From: Hymenobacter cellulosilyticus
Lineage (GTDB): Bacteria > Bacteroidota > Bacteroidia > Cytophagales > Hymenobacteraceae
Assembly: GCF_022919215.1 (NCBI RefSeq)
Contig: NZ_CP095046.1
Coordinates: 5,694,501-5,758,500, forward strand
Length of the DNA stretch: 64,000 nucleotides
Direction: 5' to 3'
Below, piece after piece: positions 37,195 through 47,126 of the stretch. The notes below the pieces were generated by a model. The model was not told the DNA's origin and did no database searches. It saw nothing but the letters and a program-made list of their open reading frames with translations. The position numbers were made by a program, and so were the translations under genes. How positions within the stretch are numbered: the first letter of the stretch is position 1; every line of letters begins with the position of its first letter.

Positions 37195-38427
37195 TTACTC
37201 GGTGGTCGGAGCTGAAACGTCTTTGCCGACGGCCTTTTCCCAGATCCGGTCCTTGGCGGTAGTGTCGAAGACGTGCTGCATGATGGCCTGCTCGGTAGCA
37301 TCGTAAGGCAGATTACGGCGGGCCATAACCCGCTCGGCTACTTCGGCCACTTTGGGCATCTTGAACGTTTCGAAGCCCGCAGACCCGCCCCAGCTGAAGG
37401 AAGGAATAAAGGTGCGTGGGAAGCCGGCTCCGAAAATGTTGGCCCCTACTCCGACCACTGTACCGGTGTTAAACATCGTGTTGATGCCGCACTTGCTATG
37501 GTCGCCCATCATCAGGCCACAGAACTGCTGGCCGGTATTGACGAAGCGGCCCGCGCTGTGGCTCCAGATTTTAACCGGAGCGTAGTTGTTCTTCAGGTTC
37601 GATGTATTGGTATCGGCGCCCAGGTTGCACCACTCCCCAATGACGGAGTTGCCCAGGTAGCCGTCGTGGCCTTTGTTGGAATACCCAAGCAAAATGGAGT
37701 TGCCGACTTCCCCACCTACCTTACTGTAGGGCCCTACGGTGTTGTCGCCACGCATTTTGGCCCCGACATTAATGTGCGAACCTTCACACAAGGCCAAAGG
37801 GCCCTTGATAATGGCACCCTCATGAACCTGGGAGTTTTTGCCCAGGTAAATCGGCCCGTCCTCGGCATTCAGAATAGCCGCCCGAATCTTGACACCCTCT
37901 TCAATAAAGATGTTCTCGGGGCGTACACGATGGTATGCGCGTCGCCCACGGGCTGCGACTGCCGGCCATGGGTGAGCAAGGCAAAGTCCCGGCGGATTTC
38001 GGCGCCGTTGTGTAAAAACAAGTGCCACACTTCCCGCAGGGCCAGCACCGGCTCGGCTACTTCCCTGGTGTTGGAAAAGCCGTCCTGAATAAGCTCGGCC
38101 ACATTACGGGCTTCAGCAAGATGAGCCGCTACCAGCAAGTTGCCGTCCATCAAGGCCTCACCCGGCTGCAGCGCCTGCACCTGCTTGGCCAGCAGCTCGT
38201 CGGGACATACGGCCCGTTGATAACTAGGGCTGGCCCCCAATGGGTCCGGCGGGATACTTGGCCTGCAGATATTGCTCGGTAAGGTAGTGCGCGGGCTGCC
38301 CGAGGCGGCGCTCCCACTTTTCGGCCACCGTCAGGATGCCGCAGCGCAGGGCCGCTACCGGGCGGGTAAAAGTAAAGGGCAACAGGCGGGGCCGGATGGC
38401 GGGGTCGTCGAAGAGCAGAACAGTCAT
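37195..38427 (-). CDS. GlmU-family nucleotidyltransferase/acetyltransferase-like protein (two frame breaks)
   Basis: The N-terminus reads MTVLLFDDPAIRPRLLPFTFTRPVAALRCGILT, the start of the Bacteroidota GlmU-like family. A nucleotidyltransferase-like domain is followed by a left-handed beta-helix with hexapeptide repeats (IFIEEGVKIRAAILNAEDGPIYLGKN, VHEGAIIKGPL, INVGAKMRGDNTVG). Breaks lie at the run 38234-38238 (joins PIGGASPSYQRAVC) and at 37918-37921 (joins YAPENIFIEEGVK). The true reaction is unknown; the family is related to GlmU but lacks clear Walker-type residues. Total about 412 residues. Confidence 0.82.
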
Positions 38428-38549
38428 GCAGGGCAAGAAAAGATAAGCGAAAAACAAAGCCGCAAGTTAGCGCCTCAGGCCTACAACCGCTTGCCTGGGC
38501 GTCAACTTTGCAGGTAAGCCAGGCCGAAAACTCAGGCGTTGAGGCAACA

Positions 38550-38583
38550 AAAAACTCCTTCTGGCCGGGCCAAAAGGAGTTTT
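38550..38583 (-). terminator. Terminator after rpmE2
   Basis: AAAAACTCCTT pairs with AAGGAGTTTT around a small GC-rich arm (CTGGCCGGGCC), about 50 bases after the rpmE2 stop. Confidence 0.6.
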
Positions 38584-38631
38584 GTATAATCTAGTAAGCT
38601 GCAGGCATCCGCTTGCGGCCACTGGCCAGAA

Positions 38632-38877
38632 CTACTTCTTCTGGTAGCGGTTGCGGAATTTCTCAACGCGGCCAGCGGTGTCGATAAACACGTTTTTGCC
38701 GGTGTAGAAAGGGTGCGAGGCGCTGCTAACTTCCACCTTGATGACGGGGTACGTCTTGCCGTCCTCCATCGTGATGGTCTCGTTGGAGTTCATCGTCGAG
38801 CGGGTGATGAATTTAAAGTCGCTGGACGTGTCCTGGAACACAACTTGGCGATACTCGGGGTGGATGTCTTTTTTCAT
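38632..38877 (-). CDS. rpmE2: 50S ribosomal protein L31 type B
   Basis: The 81-residue protein begins [20 protein letters not shown] and has [24 protein letters not shown], the type B signature. It has no cysteines, so it is the zinc-free form. L31 bridges the two subunits. A -7 box lies about 54 bases upstream. Confidence 0.96.
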   Translation of the reverse strand: MKKDIHPEYRQVVFQDTSSDFKFITRSTMNSNETITMEDGKTYPVIKVEVSSASHPFYTGKNVFIDTAGRVEKFRNRYQKK

Positions 38878-38930
38878 GGTCGTGATGCCGTTTAAACCTT
38901 CTGGCCCTGCCGATTTTGCGGAAGGGACTG

Positions 38931-38938
38931 CAAAAGTA
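38931..38938 (-). promoter_or_regulatory. -7 element for rpmE2
   Basis: Minus-strand TACTTTTG is an exact TAnnTTTG about 54 bases before the ATG. A T-rich stretch stands about 20 bases upstream in place of the TTG box. Confidence 0.45.
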
Positions 38939-39069
38939 CACGTTAGCTCCGGATTTTAAAAACGTCGGCCGTCTTTTCTACTTTTAACAGGATTGTTGGC
39001 CGAAAGAACTGGAAAATGCATATTTTTGGTTTCGCCCTGACTATATTCTACTCTCCCTATTGTCCCTTT

Positions 39070-39477
39070 ATGCTTCGTACCGCTACTTTATTCACCGTAA
39101 TCGGCCTACTAATAGGCACGCTGGCTTATGGGGCCACGATTACGCTGTTTCAGGCCAACTTTGACGGCACCAACGTGCGCGTGGAGTGGGAAATAACGAA
39201 CGAAGCCGGCGTGCAGGGCTACGACCTCTGGCGCAAGGCCAACAACGAGCCGGCTTTTGCCCACCTGGCCACCCAGGCGCCCGGCAGCCAGCGGCGTTAC
39301 CAGTTTCTGGACACCAACATGTACCGCGGCACGGCCGGCACCACCGGTGGGGGCCCCTTCACGTACCGCCTGACGGTGCACACCACCACCGGTGACCAGA
39401 ACTATACTACCGTGCTCAGCACCACGCCCAGCGCCGTGCAGCGCTCCTGGGGCAGCATCAAGTCCATGTTTCGCTAG
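39070..39477 (+). CDS. Secreted fibronectin-III-like protein, 135 aa
   Basis: A signal peptide (MLRTATLFTVIGLLIGTLAYG) leads to one Fn3-like beta sandwich: VRVEWEITNEAGVQGYDLWRKAN is the pattern seen in Bacteroidota surface proteins, and YQFLDTNMYRGTAGTTGGGPFTYRLTVHTTTG closes it. No T9SS tail is present. The function is unknown. ATG 39070 is preferred over an in-frame start 18 codons upstream because it starts the signal peptide. Confidence 0.72.
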   Translation: MLRTATLFTVIGLLIGTLAYGATITLFQANFDGTNVRVEWEITNEAGVQGYDLWRKANNEPAFAHLATQAPGSQRRYQFLDTNMYRGTAGTTGGGPFTYRLTVHTTTGDQNYTTVLSTTPSAVQRSWGSIKSMFR

Positions 39478-39506
39478 GAGTGAAATAGAGAGTTATCAAA
39501 TACTCA

Positions 39507-39530
39507 AGCCGGCTCTGAGCCGGTTTTTTT
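39507..39530 (+). terminator. Terminator after the Fn3-like gene
   Basis: Short stem CCGGCT/AGCCGG followed by seven Ts. Confidence 0.65.
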
Positions 39531-39537
39531 GTGCGTG

Positions 39538-39545
39538 TATCTTTG
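39538..39545 (+). promoter_or_regulatory. -7 element before rdgB
   Basis: TATCTTTG matches TAnnTTTG just after the preceding terminator and about 97 bases before the rdgB ATG. No TTG is spaced correctly. Confidence 0.35.
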
Positions 39546-39641
39546 CTCGGCAGCTTACTGGCGCGGCCAAAGCGAGGCACTGAGCTTGCCTTAGGTGCCT
39601 CGTTTCTACTCACAATTTCACCACCTCACCTCTTCCTTCCG

Positions 39642-40232
39642 ATGCGGATCTGTTTTGCTACGAATAACGAGCATAAGCTCACCGAAGTCCGGGCCCTGCT
39701 GCCGGCCAGCATTGAGCTCGTAAGTCTGCGCGACATTGGCTGCCACGAGGAATTGCCCGAAACCCAGGACACGCTGGAAGGCAACGCCCGCCAGAAAGCC
39801 GAATACGTGTGGAATAACTACCAGACTTCGTGCTTTGCCGATGACACCGGCCTGGAAGTAGCCGCCCTGAACGGAGAGCCGGGCGTGTACTCGGCGCGCT
39901 ACGCCGGTCCCCAGCGCTCCGCCGCCGACAACGTGGCCAAGCTGCTGCAGGAACTCCAAGGCCAGCCTAACCGCGCGGCCCAGTTCCGGACCGTGGTGGC
40001 GCTGGTACTGCCCAGCGGCGCGGTCCACGAGTTTGCCGGGGCCGTAGACGGCACCATTACCGAACAGGTGCGGGGCGCGGACGGCTTTGGCTACGACCCT
40101 ATTTTCCAGCCCGCCGACCACAGTCTGACTTTCGCCGAAATGAGTCTGGCCGAGAAAAACACCCTGAGTCACCGGGCACGGGCGGTGGAGCAGTTGATAC
40201 GCTTTTTAGAAGCTCAGGCGGGAAAACGGTAG
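39642..40232 (+). CDS. rdgB: XTP/dITP diphosphatase
   Basis: A house-cleaning nucleotide pyrophosphatase of the HAM1 family that hydrolyses dITP and XTP to avoid mutagenic incorporation. CFATNNEHKLTEVRALL is the N-terminal signature, FADDTGLEVAALNGEPGVYSARYAG holds the catalytic Asp pair and GADGFGYDPIFQP the purine-binding part. The 196-residue length is normal. ATG 39642 was used; the longer in-frame reading would run into the terminator region. Confidence 0.96.
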   Translation: MRICFATNNEHKLTEVRALLPASIELVSLRDIGCHEELPETQDTLEGNARQKAEYVWNNYQTSCFADDTGLEVAALNGEPGVYSARYAGPQRSAADNVAKLLQELQGQPNRAAQFRTVVALVLPSGAVHEFAGAVDGTITEQVRGADGFGYDPIFQPADHSLTFAEMSLAEKNTLSHRARAVEQLIRFLEAQAGKR

Positions 40233-40293
40233 CCAAACCGGAAATATTCGCGGCTATAAGGGCCCAAAAACACCGCGGCACAAGTCATTTTGT

Positions 40294-40301
40294 TACTTTT
40301 G
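40294..40301 (+). promoter_or_regulatory. -7 element before udk
   Basis: TACTTTTG matches TAnnTTTG, 40 bases before the udk ATG. No good -33 element is visible. Confidence 0.3.
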
Positions 40302-40340
40302 CAGGGTTGGCCCTGTCGGTACGGGCCACTTCCCACCCCC

Positions 40341-40970
40341 ATGCAACATCCTTTCATCGTCGGTATTACGGGCGGCAGCGCCTCGGGCAAGACCACCTTT
40401 CTGCGCCGCCTGCTGGCCTCGTTTCCTGAAGAAGACATCTGCCTGATTTCGCAGGACAACTACTACCACCCGCGCGAAAGCCAGTCGATTGATGTCAATG
40501 GCGTCACCAACTTCGACCTGCCCTCTTCCATCGACTCGGCTGCCTATGCCGCCGATGTGCTGCAAATCAGCCAGGGTCGGGAGGTGCGCCGTCAGGAATA
40601 CACGTTCAACAACCCGAACGTGAAGCCGGCCGAGCTGGTCTTCCGGCCCGCCCCTATCGTGGTCGTGGAAGGCATCTTCGTATTTTACTTCGAGGAAGTA
40701 GCCAAACTGCTCGACTTGAAAGTATACATCGATGCCCGGGAGCACGTGAAGCTGCAGCGCCGCATCGTGCGCGACCGGGACGAGCGGGGCTATGATTTGG
40801 AAGACGTGCTTTACCGCTACACCAACCACGTAGCGCCGACCTACGAGAAGTACATCAAGCCCTTCAAGCAGGATGCCGACATCGTAATTCCCAACAACCG
40901 CCACTTCGACCGGGGCTTGGAGGTGCTGGTTTCCTTCCTGCGAAACAAAGTAGTAGAAGCCAAACAATAG
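40341..40970 (+). CDS. udk: Uridine kinase
   Basis: The 209-residue kinase phosphorylates uridine and cytidine in pyrimidine salvage. ITGGSASGKTTFLRRLL holds the P-loop; SQDNYYHPR and NFDLPSSIDSAAYAADV bind the nucleoside; DAREHVKLQRRIVRDRDERGYD is the lid. ATG 40341 puts the P-loop at the usual distance. A terminator follows within 20 bases. Confidence 0.95.
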   Translation: MQHPFIVGITGGSASGKTTFLRRLLASFPEEDICLISQDNYYHPRESQSIDVNGVTNFDLPSSIDSAAYAADVLQISQGREVRRQEYTFNNPNVKPAELVFRPAPIVVVEGIFVFYFEEVAKLLDLKVYIDAREHVKLQRRIVRDRDERGYDLEDVLYRYTNHVAPTYEKYIKPFKQDADIVIPNNRHFDRGLEVLVSFLRNKVVEAKQ

Positions 40971-40987
40971 CCTGTTTCGGACAAGAC

Positions 40988-41033
40988 AAAAAGCCTCGGG
41001 CCGCTTCTGAAAAGGAGTTGCCCGAGGCTTTTT
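40988..41033 (+). terminator. Terminator after udk
   Basis: Stem AAAAAGCCTCGGG/CCCGAGGCTTTTT with a long loop of about 20 bases. Confidence 0.75.
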
Positions 41034-41156
41034 GCTGGCTCAGGCCTAGCCCAATTTCAGCGGGCTGACTTGCTCACAGGGCTAATTGCGCGGTGGCTGG
41101 CTACGGATTTTAATAACGTTTGTTAGTCTTTTTGGGCTTAATCTGCCGGATTTCCC

Positions 41157-41187
41157 TTGCCCGCGCTACCGGGTTTGGCTATATTTG
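41157..41187 (+). promoter_or_regulatory. Bacteroidota promoter for the 121-aa protein
   Basis: TTG (41157-41159), 20-base spacer, then TATATTTG (41180-41187), an exact TAnnTTTG. RNA would start about 10 bases before ATG 41205, which fixes that start over the in-frame codon further upstream. Confidence 0.65.
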
Positions 41188-41204
41188 TAGCCATTGCCTT
41201 GAGA

Positions 41205-41570
41205 ATGTCCGTCTTTATCTCCCACTTTTTGCCTCGCCTGCGCTTCACGCTGCTCACAGCTACCCTGCTGTTTGTGCTGTCGTTGAACCATCAGGCCGTT
41301 GCTACCTACCGGGTTCCGGTGGGCAAGGAAACGCGCGTGGGTGCTGGGCCTAAAGCGGCTCTGGTAAAGCAAAAAGTTCTTTTAGAAGCCACGGCCCCCC
41401 TGGGCTTATGGCTGGCTCCGGCCGCCGATGCCTGGCAGCCCGACTTCGAACCGTTGGTATGGCCCCGTCTGCAACAGCAAGCGGCCATATTGCAGCCCCG
41501 GCCCAGTGCCGTTCCTGATTTGTTTCGTTCCCGGCTGCTGGTGGCAGCCCTGTCGCCACACGCTCCCTAA
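41205..41570 (+). CDS. Hypothetical secreted or membrane-anchored protein, 121 aa
   Basis: From ATG 41205 it begins MSVFISHFLPRLRFTLLTATLLFVLS, a basic then hydrophobic segment that acts as signal or anchor. The rest is Ala/Pro/Leu-rich (LWLAPAADAWQPDFEPLVWP) without a recognised domain. The strong promoter ahead supports expression. It may be a small envelope protein; the partner is not evident. secDF follows 128 bases on. Confidence 0.6.
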   Translation: MSVFISHFLPRLRFTLLTATLLFVLSLNHQAVATYRVPVGKETRVGAGPKAALVKQKVLLEATAPLGLWLAPAADAWQPDFEPLVWPRLQQQAAILQPRPSAVPDLFRSRLLVAALSPHAP

Positions 41571-41698
41571 CGGAGGCGGTTCTGTTGTGCGGCTCTATTA
41601 GGAGCCGACTTGCCCTTGCAAGTGCAGTTGACGCGCCGCGGACATAGCTCCGCCGCCCGATCCGGATTACTTTCCCGAATACATTTTACTTTCTCTCA

Positions 41699-44600
41699 AT
41701 GCGTAATAAAGGACTTATTATCGCGCTGACGGCCGTCGTGACGGCTTTATGCGCGTACTTTCTCTTCTTCACCTACGTCTCGCGCGGCGTTCAGCAAGAC
41801 GCGGTGGCGTACGCTACCCAGGGTGGCAAGCTCGACGAGCGTCAGCGCCAACACTACCTCGACTCAGTGTGGCGCGCTCCGGTATTCAGCTTTCTGGGTG
41901 CCGACTATACCTACCGTGACGTACGCGCCTCAGAGCTGGGCCTCGGCCTCGACCTGAAAGGCGGCATGCACGTAACGCTGGAAGTGTCGCCGGTGGAAAT
42001 CGTGCGCGCTATGTCGGGCAACTCCAAGGACGCAAACTTCAACAAGGCGCTGGCTCAGGCCCAGGAGCTGCAGAAGACCAACCCATCGACGCCCTTCACG
42101 GCGCTGTTTGCCCAGGCCTACCGCACCATCGCGCCCAACGACCGGCTGGCCCGCATCTTTGCTAACACGACCAACAAGAGCCGGGGCATCGACATCAACT
42201 CGCCCAACGAGAAGGTAATTGCCGCCATCGACAAGGAAGAGGAAGAAGCTATTGACCGCTCCTTCAACATCCTGCGTACCCGCGTCGACAAGTTCGGCGT
42301 AAACCAGCCCAACATCCAGCGCGTGAAAGGCACGGGCCGCATCCAGATCGAGTTGCCCGGCGTCGACAACCCGGACCGCGTGCGCAAGCTGCTGCAGGGC
42401 CAGGCCAAGCTGGAGTTTTGGGAAGTATGGCGCACCGACGAGTTCGGCCCCTACTTCAACCAGCTCAGCGAAGTACTGACCGCCAAAGAAGCTGCTGAGA
42501 AACTCAACGGCACCGCCGCTGCTACTCCCGCCGCTACCACCGACACTACCGCTACGGCTGCTACCGCTGCCGCCGGCGACTCTTCTTCCCTGGCCAGCCA
42601 GCTGGCTAAGAACAAGCCCGCTACGACTGCTAAGGCTGACTCGGCTAATCCCCAGCAGGGCAACGCCCTGGCCAAGCTCTTCACGATGCCCGGTGCTCTG
42701 GGCTCGAACGTGCGCGACACTGCCCGCGTGAATGCCCTGATGAAGAGCCCCGAGGTGCGCAACGTATTGCCCGCCAACCTGACCTTCCTGTGGGGTGTGA
42801 AGCCCGACGTAATCGAAGGCCAGGAGTACTTGCAGTTCTACGCCATCCGCAAGTCGCGGGAGGCTACCGCCCCGCTCGGTGGCGAGGTAGTATCGGATGC
42901 CCGCCAGGACTACGACCAGGGTGGTCGTCCGGAGGTAAGCATGCAAATGAACCCCTCGGGTGCCAAGAAGTGGCAGCGCTTGACGGCGGCCAACATCGGC
43001 CGCCAGGTGGCTATTGTGCTTGATGACTACGTGTACTCGGCTCCCGTGGTACAGGCTGAAATTGCCGGTGGTAACTCCAGCATCTCGGGCAACTTCTCGA
43101 TTGAAGAAGCTCAGGACTTGGCCAACGTACTGAAGGCCGGTAAGCTCCCCGCTCCTACTCGCATCGTGGAAGAGGCCGTAGTAGGTCCTTCGCTCGGTCA
43201 GGAAGCCATCAACCAGGGTTTGTACTCGTCGCTGGCTGGCTTGGTGCTGATCATGATTTTCATGGCCGTGTACTACGGCAAGGCTGGTTTGGTAGCTGAT
43301 GCTGCCCTGCTCTTCAACGGCTTCCTGATTCTGGGCGTACTGGCCCAGTTCGGCACGGCCCTTACCCTGCCCGGTATTGCTGGTCTGGTGCTGACCTTCG
43401 GCATGGCCGTAGACGCCAACGTACTGATCTTCGAGCGTATCCGCGAAGAACTGGACCATGGCCTGACCGTAAAAGACGCCATCAACAAAGGCTACGCCCG
43501 CGCTTTCTCGGCCATCTTCGACTCCAACGTAACGACGATGCTGATTGCCGTTATCCTGGGCTTCTTCGGCACGGGTCCGGTTCAGAACTTCGCCATCACC
43601 CTGGGTATCGGCGTACTGACCTCCTTCCTGTCGGCCGTATTCGTGTCGCGCCTCATCATTGAGTGGCTCACCAAAGACAAGGAAACCAGCAGCATCACCT
43701 TCAGCACGCCTATTTCGCGTCACCTGTTCAAGGGCTGAACTTCGACATCGTGGGCAAGCGCAAGATTGCCTATGCCGTTTCGACCATCTTCATCATCATC
43801 GGCTTCGTGCTGATGGCCGTGCAGGGTGGCCCCAACCTGGGGGTTGACTTCCGCGGTGGCCGCAGCTACGTGGTTGATTTCAACAAGGCTGAAGTTGCTT
43901 CCGACATCAAAGAATCGTTGGCCGATGACTTCCAGGGTGCTGGTACGGAGGTAAAAACCTTTGGCTCGCCGACCCGCCTGCGCATCACCACCGGCTACCT
44001 GGCCGAGGATGAAAGCACCGCTGCCGACGAGAAAGTGCAGAACGCGCTGCTGGCTGGCCTGAAGCAATACGGCGCCGACAATCCGCAGATCAAGAGCACC
44101 TCGAAAGTAGGCGCTACCATTGCCGACGACATCAAGAAGACTTCGGTACTGAGCCTGGGCCTGACCCTGCTGGGTATCTTCGTCTACGTATTGTTCCGCT
44201 TCGAAAAGTGGCAGTACTCGATGGCGGCCGTAGTGGCCCTGTTCCACGACGCCCTGCTGGTTATTGCTGCCTACCCCATTGCCCGTCTGTTCGGTTTGAA
44301 CTACGAAATGGACCAGATCTTCGTGGCCGCCGTGCTGACCATCATCGGCTTCTCGATGAACGACACCGTGGTTATCTACGACCGGATCCGGGAATACCTG
44401 CGCGAGAATCCGCACCTGACGTTTGCCCAGGTAGTAAACCCGGCCCTGAACAGCACGTTCTCCCGCACGATGATTACGTTTACCACCGTATTCCTGGTAG
44501 TAATCGTACTCTACATCTTCGGTGGTGAGACGCTGCGTTCGTTCTCCTTCGCCATGATCGTGGGTATTATCTTCGGTACGTACTCGTCGCTGTTTATCGC

Positions 44601-44715
44601 TACGCCGATTATCCTCGACACTTACGGCCGCAAGGAAGCCCGCGAGCGTGGCACGACCACTTCGACGGTCATCACCGACGCCGACGCTCCCAAGCTATCG
44701 ACCACAGTTCAATAA
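41699..44715 (+). CDS. secDF: Protein translocase SecDF fusion (frame break)
   Basis: The SecD half has the N-terminal membrane helix, P1 domain motif LGLDLKGGMHVTLEVS, and VDANVLIFERIREEL in a late helix. The SecF half has NLGVDFRGGRSYVVDF, GFSMNDTVVIYDRIREYL and six membrane segments. SecDF uses the proton gradient to pull exported proteins out of SecYEG. A frame break at the G run 43732-43734 splits the halves; one extra G gives ISRHLFKGLNFDIVGKRKIAY, which makes the usual Bacteroidota fusion of about 1005 residues. A P1 insert of Ala/Thr-rich sequence sits near residues 270-320. Confidence 0.93.
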
Positions 44716-44765
44716 AGAAGTACGGGTTGACCCGCTTCACTGGGTTAATTCGATTTCATAGCCGA

Positions 44766-44802
44766 ACAAAAAAGCCTGACCATGCCGGTCAGGCTTTTTT
44801 GT
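44766..44802 (+). terminator. Terminator after secDF
   Basis: Perfect stem ACAAAAAAGCCTGAC/GTCAGGCTTTTTTGT with a 7-base loop. Confidence 0.85.
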
Positions 44803-44904
44803 TGCCGTTTTAGTAGCTGCTGCCCAGCCATTTTATTAAATTTTATAAACTGAGGCAACCATTCTTCGCCGCCCTCCGAGTCGTTGGATATATCCCCCGC
44901 CGCC

Positions 44905-45501
44905 GTGCCCCAACCTGACCACGACCCCGAGATGCTTGTTGCCCTACTGGCTGGCTGCCAGCGGGCGGAGCGCGACGCGCAGCGGCGGCTGTATGGGCTG
45001 TACTATAACTTTGCCATGAGTATCTGCCTGCGCTACACCCGCACCCGCGACGCGGCCATGGAGGCTGTCAACGACGGGTTCCTGAAGGTGTTCCGCGACG
45101 TGAGCCGTTTCGACGTGGCCCGCCACGAAGTCAGCGGCTCGTTTCGGGGCTGGCTCAAGCGCATCATGATTCACACGGCCATCGACCATTACCGCAGTCA
45201 GGAAAAGCATCAGCACCAGCAGGAGCTCAATGACGTGGCTTTTGCCGAAGCCGACACCGGCCATTCCGCTCTCGATACCCTTTCCTATGATGAGCTGCTG
45301 CACCTGATTCAGCAGCTTTCCCCGGCTTACCGCACGGTTTTCAACCTTTACGTCATCGACGGTTTTACCCACGAAGAAGTAAGCACCCAGCTGGGCATCT
45401 CAGTGGGAGCTTCGAAATCCAACCTGTCCAAGGCGCGTGCCCACCTAAAGCACCTTCTTAAACAAACCAACCACCATGCGTACGCCGGATATGTCGGATG
45501 A
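44905..45501 (+). CDS. ECF-type RNA polymerase sigma factor
   Basis: Region 2 (about 20-95; YNFAMSICLRYTRTRDAAMEAVNDGFLKVFRDVSRF) and region 4 (about 125-185; LSPAYRTVFNLYVIDGFTHEEVSTQLGISVGASKSNLSKARAHLK) are complete, with a short linker. The start is uncertain: GTG 44905 gives MPQPDHDPEM, TTG 44884 is an alternative, and ATG 44932 would also leave both regions. The 3' end overlaps the next gene by 26 bases, so the two are coupled. It heads an operon of five genes running to 48998. Confidence 0.9.
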   Translation: MPQPDHDPEMLVALLAGCQRAERDAQRRLYGLYYNFAMSICLRYTRTRDAAMEAVNDGFLKVFRDVSRFDVARHEVSGSFRGWLKRIMIHTAIDHYRSQEKHQHQQELNDVAFAEADTGHSALDTLSYDELLHLIQQLSPAYRTVFNLYVIDGFTHEEVSTQLGISVGASKSNLSKARAHLKHLLKQTNHHAYAGYVG

Positions 45502-47071
45502 GGAACTCGACGCGCTGTTTCAGCGAAGTGCCGAGAACTATCCCGACGAACATAACCTCAGCGCCTGGCTGCAGATGGAGCGGAAGCTGGACGAAGCCGC
45601 CGCCGGGCAGCTCGTGCGCCAGAAGGTGGTACGCATCTTCGCGTTGGAAACCGTGGTGCTACTGCTAGCCCTACTGGGCTGGCTGAGCTATTCTAACTAT
45701 TCGCAACAACCCCAGGCCGGAAAGGCAGCCAGACAAACTCCTGCCTCAATAGCGGCAACTCCAGGCGCTACGCCGACTATCCTTTCCAAGCCAGAATCAA
45801 CTACTCCGGCCCAGGGCGTTGCGGCTCGTCGGCAACCGGCTGCTACCCTGGCTGCCGTGGCCCTGCCGAGCCTTTCAGGACCAGAAGCTACTCCAGCAGT
45901 TTCGTCACCCGCGCCAGTTGAAGCCGCGCTGCCGAATACAGCCCCCGGGCGGACTACCCGGCCAGCTCGGAGTTCTTTCCGCCTGCCAATAGCGGTAGTA
46001 CCAACTCGGAAGCCGAATCCGGCTTTTCAGACCATGGCTACGGCTTACCCAACAGAATCAGTGGTGGCGGCTGGCCCGAGTGCTGGAAGGTCGGTTGCCC
46101 ACCCGGCGGCACTCACGCCGGCGGCGCCTGAGCGTTCAACTCAAGTTCCGGCGGGTTTGCCGGCGGCTGAGCTGCCGGTAGCCCCTACCTTCACGCCCCG
46201 CCCAGAGGCTCCAGTGCCCGCGTCCGTAACGCCCGACGCCGACAAGACGGTGGCCTCCGCTCCGGTGGCTTCTGAAACAGCTGTTGCAGCAGCTTTGCAG
46301 CCGGGTGGTGAGCCCCTACCCGACAGCCCTTCAGGAGCCACCCCGCCACCCGCTGACTCGGCCGCTACTGCTGCTTCGGTAGCAGCAGGGCCCACTACCC
46401 CGCTGCCCGCGCCGGCCCCGGCGGACTCTGTGAATAACCAAAAGCCCAAACAGCCGGCCCGCACGAAGCCGGCTTACCGCCTCAGTATTGGCGGACTGTA
46501 TGCCCCGGAGCTAAGCACTGTGGGCTGGACCACAACCACTTCCCCCGGCAGCAACCTGGGCATTGTGGTGGAGTACCGCTTCACCAACCGGCTCCGGCTC
46601 AATGTGGCGGCCATTCGCTCCGTGAAACGCTACGTAGCCCGCGGCAGTGACTACACCGTGCCCGCTGGCACCTGGGACGCCAACTATACCATCGACCAAG
46701 TGGGAGCCGTGTGCCGCATTACTGATTTGCCCATCAACCTGCGCTACGACGTGCTCAATCGTGAGAATATGGCCGTGTTTGTATCGGCTGGGCTCACCTC
46801 CCTGCTGATGCGCGACGAGCAGTATGCCTACGACTACGAGTACTATGGGAAGTACTACACCCGCGACTGGAACATCAGCAAAGGCTCCAACCACTTCTTG
46901 AGCGTGGTCAACCTCTCGGCGGGCTATGAGCGGAGCCTGGCCAACCGCTGGTCGGTGCAGGGGGAGCCGTTTGTGAAGGTGCCATTGGGCGGCGTAGGCT
47001 TCGGCAAAGTAAAGCTCAGCAGCGCCGGCGTGTTTTTCAGCCTTAAATACCACCTGCTCCCGACCCGCTAG
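45476..47071 (+). CDS. Envelope-spanning protein: cytoplasmic domain, one TM, Pro-rich linker, beta-barrel
   Basis: The N-terminal 50 residues (MSDEELDALFQRSAENYP, then WLQMERKLDEA) resemble the cytoplasmic part of anti-sigma factors seen next to such sigma genes. A membrane segment follows (about 53-72). A linker of about 250 Pro/Ala/Thr residues leads to a C-terminal 200-residue beta-rich region (YRLSIGGLYAPEL, NLGIVVEYRFTNRLRLNVAAI, HFLSVVNLSAGYERSLANRW) that reads as an outer-membrane barrel ending FFSLKYHLLP. The sigma overlap suggests it regulates that sigma. Function is inferred from layout. Confidence 0.75.
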   Translation: MRTPDMSDEELDALFQRSAENYPDEHNLSAWLQMERKLDEAAAGQLVRQKVVRIFALETVVLLLALLGWLSYSNYSQQPQAGKAARQTPASIAATPGATPTILSKPESTTPAQGVAARRQPAATLAAVALPSLSGPEATPAVSSPAPVEAALPNTAPGRTTRPARSSFRLPIAVVPTRKPNPAFQTMATAYPTESVVAAGPSAGRSVAHPAALTPAAPERSTQVPAGLPAAELPVAPTFTPRPEAPVPASVTPDADKTVASAPVASETAVAAALQPGGEPLPDSPSGATPPPADSAATAASVAAGPTTPLPAPAPADSVNNQKPKQPARTKPAYRLSIGGLYAPELSTVGWTTTTSPGSNLGIVVEYRFTNRLRLNVAAIRSVKRYVARGSDYTVPAGTWDANYTIDQVGAVCRITDLPINLRYDVLNRENMAVFVSAGLTSLLMRDEQYAYDYEYYGKYYTRDWNISKGSNHFLSVVNLSAGYERSLANRWSVQGEPFVKVPLGGVGFGKVKLSSAGVFFSLKYHLLPTR

Positions 47072-47126
47072 CCGGGTCCTGACCGCGCCCCGCGCCGGTT
47101 TTGTCTGCCACCATTTCCTGCTTTAT

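Noticed and set aside
41930..43723. 597-aa minus-strand frame opposite secDF
   Set aside because: An antisense shadow of a long GC-rich gene; no motifs, and secDF is certain.
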